DNA of 64,000 bases, taken from contig NZ_JOHY01000010.1 in NCBI RefSeq assembly GCF_000721495.1, positions 101,526 through 165,525 on the forward strand. Direction: 5' to 3'. Positions 59,187 through 64,000 of this stretch are shown one piece after another. The translations under genes were made by a program, and so were the position numbers. Positions within the stretch are counted from its first letter, which is position 1; every line of letters starts with the position of its first letter. A model generated the notes under the pieces. The model searched no databases. It was not told where the DNA came from and saw nothing but the letters and a program-made list of their open reading frames with translations. This DNA comes from Streptomyces sp. NRRL F-5123 (lineage in GTDB: Bacteria > Actinomycetota > Actinomycetes > Streptomycetales > Streptomycetaceae).

Positions 59187-59276
59187 GTGCTGCGCGCGTA
59201 GTGCCAAGGTTGGCAGGCGCAGCGGGGGAAAGTCTACAGGGTTCCGGGGGGTGGTTCTGACCGGGCGGGGGGCTGG

Positions 59277-60908
59277 TCAGGTGCACTTCTTGTGGGTGGG
59301 GGGGACGGTGCCGGAGAGGAGGTAGGCGTTGACGGCGTTGTCGATGCAGGTGGAGCCGCGCGCGTAGGCGGTGTGGCCGTCGCCGTCGTAGGTGAGGAGG
59401 GTGCCGGAGGTGAGCTGGGAGGCGAGGGACTGGGCCCAGGCGTAGGGGGTGGCCGGGTCGCGGAGGGTGCCGACGACGAGGATCGGGGCGGCGCCCTTGG
59501 CGGGGATGCGTTCCGGGTGGCCGGTGGCCTGGAGGGGCCAGTAGCCGCAGACCAGGGAGGACCAGGCCAGGGCCGTGCCGAAGTGCGGGGAGGCGGCGCG
59601 GAAGGAGGCGACCGCCTTGCCGACGTCGGCCGGGGAACGGAAGGCCGGGGGGAGGTCGAGGCAGTTCACGGCGGCGTTGGCGTACATCAGATTGCTGTAC
59701 TTACCGGAGGCGTCCCGCTCGTAGTAGCCGTCGGAGAGCTTGAGGAGCGGTCCGCCGTCGCCCTTGTTCGCACTGATCAGGGCGCCGCGCAGGGAGGGCC
59801 AGGCCTCCTGGTCGTACATTGCGGCGATCACACCGGTGGTGCCGAGCGCCTCAGTGAGGGGGCGGGAGGTGCCGGTGGGGAGCGGGTGCTTGTCGAGGGC
59901 GGCGAAGAGGGCGTCGAGGCGCTTGCCGGCGTCGGCGGTGGAGGTGCGGCCGAGCGGGCAGTCGGAGCGCTTGACGCAGTCGGCGGCGAAGGCGTCGAAG
60001 GCGGTCTCGAAGCCGCCGGCCTGGGTGCGGCTGCTCTGCAGGGCGTCCACGGACGGGTCCATCGCGCCGTCGAGGACGAGCCGGCCGACGCGCTGCGGAA
60101 AGAGGCCGGCGTAGGTGGCGCCGAGGAAGGTGCCGTACGACTTGCCGACGTAGTTCAGCTTGGCGTCGCCGAGCAGCTCGCGCAGGACGTCCATGTCGCG
60201 CGCGGACTCGACGGTGGAGACGTGGCCGAGCAGCGCGGCGGACATCTTCTTGCAGCCCGCGGCGAACCCGCGGTCGGCAGTGGCGAGCTTGCCCTGCTCG
60301 GCGGTGTCGTCGGGGGTGGTGTCGACGGCCGTGTAGGCGTCCATCTGCTTGTCGGTCAGGCATTTCACCGGCTCGCTGCGGGCCACGCCGCGCGGGTCGA
60401 CGGCCGCCATGTCGTAGCGGGCGGTGACGGCGGCCGGGTAGCCGAGGGCCGCGTACTGCATGTAGTCGATCGCGGAGCCGCCGGGCCCACCGGGGTTGAC
60501 GAGCAGCGAGCCGAGCCGCTTTCCGGGGCCGGTGGCCTTCTTGCGGGCCACGGCGAGTTCCAGGTCGTTCTTGGCGGACGGATGTGCGTAGTCCAGCGGG
60601 ACGCGCATGGTGGCGCAGTCGAAGTCCGGGACGCCGCAGGAGTGCCAGGCGAGCTTCTGCTGGTAGTACGGCTTCAGGTTCCCGGGCGTCGCGGCCGGGA
60701 GGGGGTTGAGCGTCGCCTCGGTGGCGGGCTGCGCCGTCGCGCCGGACGCGGCGCCGGCGTCGGGCGCGGCCGTTTCCGGCGCCGGGGAGGCCGAGGCGGA
60801 GGGAGCGGCCGGGTGGTCGCCGTCCGAGCACGCCGAGCATGTGGACAGCAGCAGCCCGGCCACCGCGAGTGCGGCGGCCGGGAGGCGGAGCAGGCGTGTG
60901 GGGTGCAT
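59277..60908 (-). CDS. Secreted alpha/beta hydrolase lipoprotein, tripeptidyl-aminopeptidase (Slp)-like
   Basis: A 543-residue lipoprotein. A signal peptide ends in a Cys-rich lipobox (LLLSTCSAC). After an Ala/Pro spacer come the alpha/beta hydrolase pieces VNPGGPGGSAIDYM and the elbow YVGKSYGTFLG with the nucleophile Ser. The acid is in VGTLRDPATPY, and His is in DGDGHTAY; a TAP-like C-terminal region is present. It probably removes tripeptides from proteins outside the cell, like the streptomycete SlpD/SlpE and Tap enzymes. Such genes lie next to holB in other streptomycetes. The ATG at 60908 starts the signal sequence. Confidence 0.9.
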   Translation of the reverse strand: MHPTRLLRLPAAALAVAGLLLSTCSACSDGDHPAAPSASASPAPETAAPDAGAASGATAQPATEATLNPLPAATPGNLKPYYQQKLAWHSCGVPDFDCATMRVPLDYAHPSAKNDLELAVARKKATGPGKRLGSLLVNPGGPGGSAIDYMQYAALGYPAAVTARYDMAAVDPRGVARSEPVKCLTDKQMDAYTAVDTTPDDTAEQGKLATADRGFAAGCKKMSAALLGHVSTVESARDMDVLRELLGDAKLNYVGKSYGTFLGATYAGLFPQRVGRLVLDGAMDPSVDALQSSRTQAGGFETAFDAFAADCVKRSDCPLGRTSTADAGKRLDALFAALDKHPLPTGTSRPLTEALGTTGVIAAMYDQEAWPSLRGALISANKGDGGPLLKLSDGYYERDASGKYSNLMYANAAVNCLDLPPAFRSPADVGKAVASFRAASPHFGTALAWSSLVCGYWPLQATGHPERIPAKGAAPILVVGTLRDPATPYAWAQSLASQLTSGTLLTYDGDGHTAYARGSTCIDNAVNAYLLSGTVPPTHKKCT

Positions 60909-61047
60909 CGGCGGCTCAGGTCCTCCCGTCGGATGAATGCGAGCGTATCGGGGGTCCGTCGCGGGCGCGCTGCGAGGTGTCCCTCTCACGGGTGAATACG
61001 GTTTTTGAGGTGATTTGCTGGATTGCGGGCCGGTGTGGCGTGGGTAG

Positions 61048-62061
61048 TCAGCTGGCGGGGCCGCCGCGGGGGTTGGCGGGGGCCGGGGAAGCGGGCGGGG
61101 TTGCGATGGCGGCGGGGCCGTCGAGCTTCTCCGTGAGGTAGCCGGCGATCTGGGCGAAGAGTTCGCGGCGGACCGGCACGCCGTCGACGAGGCGTACGTC
61201 GTCGGCTCCGCGCGGGCGAAGGGCGGTGCGCAGCCGCCGGGCTGCGGTCTGGGCCGCGGTCTCGCCGGGGGCGGAGGCGAGCAGCAAGGGAGGTGGCGCG
61301 GTGCGCGACGAGGAGGAGGCGGCAAGTGGTGGGTACAGACCGGAGACACCGGCGGCGGCGCCGTAGCGGCCGGTGGTCGCAAGTGCTGCGTTCACGGCGC
61401 AGGGAGCACCGGCACCGACGCCGATGACGCCTGTGCCGCCGCGCGCGGGCAGGACGCGGAAGTGCCGGCCGGCGGCGGCGAGGGCGGCGCCACCGCGGGC
61501 GCAGTCCGCGGGGAGGACGAGGACGAAGGGGTCGGCGAGCCCGCGCCGGAGGGCGAGGGCGAAGCCGTCGAAGAGGTCCGCCTCGCGCTCCGCGGGCAGA
61601 TGGGCGACGGCGACCGGGAAGGCGACGCGCACGCCCCGCGGGGAGGCGTACCACGGCGGCAGCCACACCCGGGTGCCGTCCGCCAGCTGGTCGAGGGTGC
61701 CGCCGGCCGGATACCCGAGGGTGTGCAGCGCGGGCGGCGGGGGTGCGGGCTGCGGGGTACGCCGCGGGGCCGGGGGGGCGGGCACGCCGGACGCCTTGCC
61801 GCCGTCGGCGCTGACGCGGGTGGTGCCGCTGCCGCTCGCGCCGTTCGGGCCGCCGCCGAGCAGTGGAAGGGCCAGCACTCCGGCCAGGAGCGCGGCGGTC
61901 CCGGCTGCCCCGGCACGCAGGACGGTGCCGTTGCGGTCGACGGGCAGCTCGTAGACCCGCCCGGCCCGCTCCGCCCACCAGTGCCGCACCGCCCGGTGCC
62001 CGAGCAGCACGGCCGCCGCCCCGGCCAGCACGACCAGCACGGACCACACGACGTCAGCCAC
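61048..62061 (-). CDS. Membrane-anchored hypothetical protein with esterase-like region
   Basis: A 337-residue protein. Two membrane segments lie near residues 5-22 and 45-65. A Pro-rich linker and an exported domain of about 220 residues follow, with hydrophobic core strands (VRVAFPVAVAHLP, DPFVLVLPADC, VIGVGAGAPCAVNAALATTG). The fold may be alpha/beta-hydrolase-like, but I see no clear GxSxG nucleophile, so activity is unproven. The GTG at 62061 has GAGGGGG six bases upstream. It lies between holB and the aminopeptidase gene on the same strand. Confidence 0.6.
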   Translation of the reverse strand: MADVVWSVLVVLAGAAAVLLGHRAVRHWWAERAGRVYELPVDRNGTVLRAGAAGTAALLAGVLALPLLGGGPNGASGSGTTRVSADGGKASGVPAPPAPRRTPQPAPPPPALHTLGYPAGGTLDQLADGTRVWLPPWYASPRGVRVAFPVAVAHLPAEREADLFDGFALALRRGLADPFVLVLPADCARGGAALAAAGRHFRVLPARGGTGVIGVGAGAPCAVNAALATTGRYGAAAGVSGLYPPLAASSSSRTAPPPLLLASAPGETAAQTAARRLRTALRPRGADDVRLVDGVPVRRELFAQIAGYLTEKLDGPAAIATPPASPAPANPRGGPAS

Positions 62062-62369
62062 GGCAACCCCCTCGGGACGGCGCCCCCGCAGGGGCCACGA
62101 CGGGCAGGCAGCACCCTTCCTGCACCTTGCAACGCCCACCGCCCGAGCCCCGGCTGCCGTCACGCACTCCACCCCGCGATCACCCGAACGCCGCACAACC
62201 GCTCCGCGGGGGCGCGGGAGGGGACCTGTCGCAGGCCCCGCGCAACCAGCCCCACCAACACCAGGCTCAGGCGGCCCGGCAGACAGGCCCAACCGGCGCA
62301 GAGGCCCGGAACAAGCCCCACGCCCCACGCAACCAGCCCCACCAGGCGCCGGCGGCCCGGCAGACAGGC
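62062..62369. other. Intergenic stretch with degenerate direct repeats
   Basis: A 308-bp gap between the membrane-protein gene and holB. Two similar blocks (around 62237-62297 and 62328-62380) share CGCAACCAGCCCCACCA and CGGCCCGGCAGACAGG. No gene or terminator is clear. The repeats are like short GC-rich elements seen between Streptomyces genes. Confidence 0.45.
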
Positions 62370-63563
62370 TCAGGCGGCGCGGAGGGTGAGGGTCATGGCC
62401 TCGACGGCGAGGAGGGGGGCGACGTTGCGGTCGAGGGCCTCGCGGCAGGCGAGGACCGCCTCGATACGGCGCAGGCTCTGCTCCGGACGGGAGTCGGCGG
62501 CGAGGCGGCGGATACCGTCGGCGACCTCGACGTTGGCGATGCGCTCGTCCGAGCCGAGCTGGACGGCGAGGACGTCACGGTAGAAGCCGGCGAGATCGGT
62601 GAGGGCGAGGTCGAGGGTGTCGCGCTGGGTACGGGTGGAGCGGCGCTTCTGCCGGTCGGCCAGGTCCTTCATCACGCCGGCCGTACCCCGCGGCATCCGC
62701 CCGCCGGTTCCGGCCGCCGCGCCGAGGGCGGCACGAAGCTCCTCGGTCTCCTTGGCGTCGACCTCCTCGGCCACCGCCTTGGCGTCCTCCGCCGCCGCGT
62801 CGACGAGCTCCTGCGCCGCCCGCAGGCACCCGCCGATGTCGCCGATCCGCATCGGCAGCCGCAGCACGGCCGCCCGCCGCTCGCGGGCCGCCTCGTCGGT
62901 GGCCAGCCGCCGGGCCCGGTCGATGTGCCCCTGCGTGGCCCAGGCGACCTGCGCGGCAAGGCCGGGTTCGATGCCGTCGCGCCGCGTCAGGACGTCCGCG
63001 ACCGCCTCGGCGGACGGCGTCCGCAGCGTGAGCAGCCGGCAGCGCGAGCGGATGGTCGGCAGCGCGTCCTCGACGGAGGGCGCGCACAGCAGCCACACCG
63101 TGCGCGGCGCCGGCTCCTCGACGGCCTTGAGCAGCACGTTGCCCGCGCCTTCGGTGAGCCGGTCGGCGTCCTCCAGGACGATCACCTGCCAGCGGCCGCC
63201 CGCCGGCGACATCGACGCCCGCCGCACCAGGTCACGCGTGTCCTTGACGCCGATCGAGAGCAGGTCCGTACGGACGAACTCCACGTCCGCGTGCGTACCC
63301 ACCAGCGTGGTGTGGCAGCCCTCGCAGAAACCGCACCCAGGCGCACCGCCCAGCGCCCGGTCCGGACTCACGCACTGCAACGCGGCGGCGAACGCCCGCG
63401 CGGCAGTCGCCCGCCCCGACCCGGGCGGCCCCGTGAAGAGCCACGCATGCGTCATCCGCGACCCCGCCGCCCCCGAGGTGACGACGGCGTCGGCATCCGC
63501 CGCGGCCGCGGCCAGCTCGGCCACGACATGGGACTGCCCGACCACGTCGTCCCAAACGGCCAC
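62370..63563 (-). CDS. holB: DNA polymerase III subunit delta'
   Basis: A 397-residue clamp-loader subunit. It has the AAA+ fold with MAVWDDVVGQSHVVAEL, a Walker A-like GPPGSGRATAARAF (with Arg in place of the usual Lys), a zinc finger CGFCEGCH near residues 76-83, the DADRLTEGAGNVLLKAVEEP segment and the SRC motif (TIRSRCRLL). The delta' subunit opens the sliding clamp with gamma/tau and delta. The GTG start at 63563 precedes VVGQ. In streptomycetes, tmk usually precedes holB; here a tandem repeat region precedes it instead. Confidence 0.95.
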   Translation of the reverse strand: MAVWDDVVGQSHVVAELAAAAADADAVVTSGAAGSRMTHAWLFTGPPGSGRATAARAFAAALQCVSPDRALGGAPGCGFCEGCHTTLVGTHADVEFVRTDLLSIGVKDTRDLVRRASMSPAGGRWQVIVLEDADRLTEGAGNVLLKAVEEPAPRTVWLLCAPSVEDALPTIRSRCRLLTLRTPSAEAVADVLTRRDGIEPGLAAQVAWATQGHIDRARRLATDEAARERRAAVLRLPMRIGDIGGCLRAAQELVDAAAEDAKAVAEEVDAKETEELRAALGAAAGTGGRMPRGTAGVMKDLADRQKRRSTRTQRDTLDLALTDLAGFYRDVLAVQLGSDERIANVEVADGIRRLAADSRPEQSLRRIEAVLACREALDRNVAPLLAVEAMTLTLRAA

Positions 63564-63624
63564 CGCGCACTCCTCTCACCGATCCGCTCCATTCTGCGCC
63601 ATCCCTCTGACACCCCCGCCCACA

Positions 63625-63877
63625 CCCTTGCCCATCCGGGCGAGCGATCCACCCCCACCGGCATGCAGCCGCCGACGAAACCGGGGAGGGGGACGATCCG
63701 GGGGTTGCCCTTGCCCAGCCGGGCGAGCGATCCCCCACCGGCGGGACAGCCGCCCACGAAACCGGTGAGGGGGACCGTCCGGGGTTTGCCCTTGCCCCGC
63801 GGGGCGAGCGATCCCCCACCCCCGCCCGCGTGCACCCGCCCTCCGGCCGGGAGGGGGACGATCCGGGGGTGCCCCCG
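63625..63877. repeat. Three tandem copies of an approximately 82-bp repeat upstream of holB
   Basis: Units start at 63625, 63708 and 63789 and share CCCTTGCCC...GGGCGAGCGATCC and GAGGGGGACGATCCGGGG parts. The third diverges at its end. Reading frames across the array give only repetitive sequence and no credible protein. It lies between holB and the expected upstream gene and is likely intergenic. Confidence 0.65.
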
Positions 63878-63879
63878 CA

Positions 63880-63933
63880 GGAATGCGCTTCCCAGCCCCT
63901 CACCAATTCGGGAAGAGGGCGAACGCGCATTCC
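63880..63933. repeat. Nested inverted repeat at right window end
   Basis: GGAATGCGC (63880-63888) pairs with GCGCATTCC (63925-63933), and CTTCCC/GGGAAG pairs inside. The hairpin could end transcription from a gene beyond the window. The remaining 63934-64000 contain nothing I can identify. Confidence 0.5.
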
Positions 63934-64000
63934 GAGGAGGTACCCCCGGAGTGGCACCCGACCCCACCCCCGCACGGACAGCGCGATGCCCCGCCGGGCA

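Noticed and set aside
63452..63967. Repetitive minus-strand protein upstream of holB
   Set aside because: It only translates the approximately 82-bp tandem repeats; no domain, no ribosome site and no conserved composition.

Overview
This 64 kb window is high-GC actinobacterial DNA, almost certainly from a Streptomyces or a close relative. The evidence is strong third-position GC bias, GTG starts, Tat-type lipoproteins, a DUF397 protein, an LCP wall-ligase, sugar ABC importers with no ATPase of their own, and a right edge carrying holB and tRNA-Thr(CGT). Both window edges are cut; the left one truncates a GH42 gene.

Layout. 1-9.2 kb is a xylan/hemicellulose locus. A divergent LacI regulator controls permease, permease, solute-binding lipoprotein, GH39, YesL-like protein and GH42, with two near-identical palindromic operators in the divergent region. 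A CE7 acetylxylan esterase follows the regulator. 9.5-21.2 kb is mixed: serine hydrolase, lipoprotein, an inositol-monophosphatase-like protein missing metal ligands, PNPOx-like protein, Nudix, MFS, AraC regulator, Ser/Thr kinase with a beta-propeller sensor, and a choice-of-anchor A protein. 21.3-24.8 kb holds a translationally coupled lyase and FAD enzyme that look like the aspartate-nitrosuccinate (nitrous acid) pair CreD/CreE. 25-38.5 kb holds an LCP protein, a DHA2 efflux pump with a TetR regulator, a glycosyltransferase, a transmembrane XRE protein, a DUF4232 lipoprotein, and an ABC exporter beside a two-component system.

39.8-44.3 kb is the most exciting region: a compact cyclodipeptide-terpene cluster. 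It encodes an NYH-type cyclodipeptide synthase, a squalene/phytoene-synthase-like prenyltransferase, a Pyr4/PaxB-like membrane terpene cyclase, a methyltransferase, and a divergent overlapping pair resembling the cyclic dipeptide oxidase AlbA/AlbB. The first three match the drimentine (dmt) logic; the added oxidase pair and methyltransferase suggest a dehydrogenated, methylated, terpenylated diketopiperazine.

44.3-53.6 kb has assorted regulators, EamA and MFS-independent genes, a secreted C39-like protease and a gamma-glutamyltransferase, with an IS5-type remnant. 54.07-59.16 kb is a degenerate island in the 3' end of tRNA-Thr(CGT). It is bounded by a 52-bp direct repeat and carries GH43, VapBC and decayed DNA but no recognisable integrase. 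An intact IS256-family element later landed exactly at the tRNA 3' end; its 9-bp target duplication preserved the encoded CCA. 59.2-64 kb is core chromosome: a tripeptidyl-aminopeptidase-like lipoprotein, a membrane protein, holB, and an approximately 82-bp tandem repeat.

Functions are inferred from motifs and remembered family features; no database search was run.
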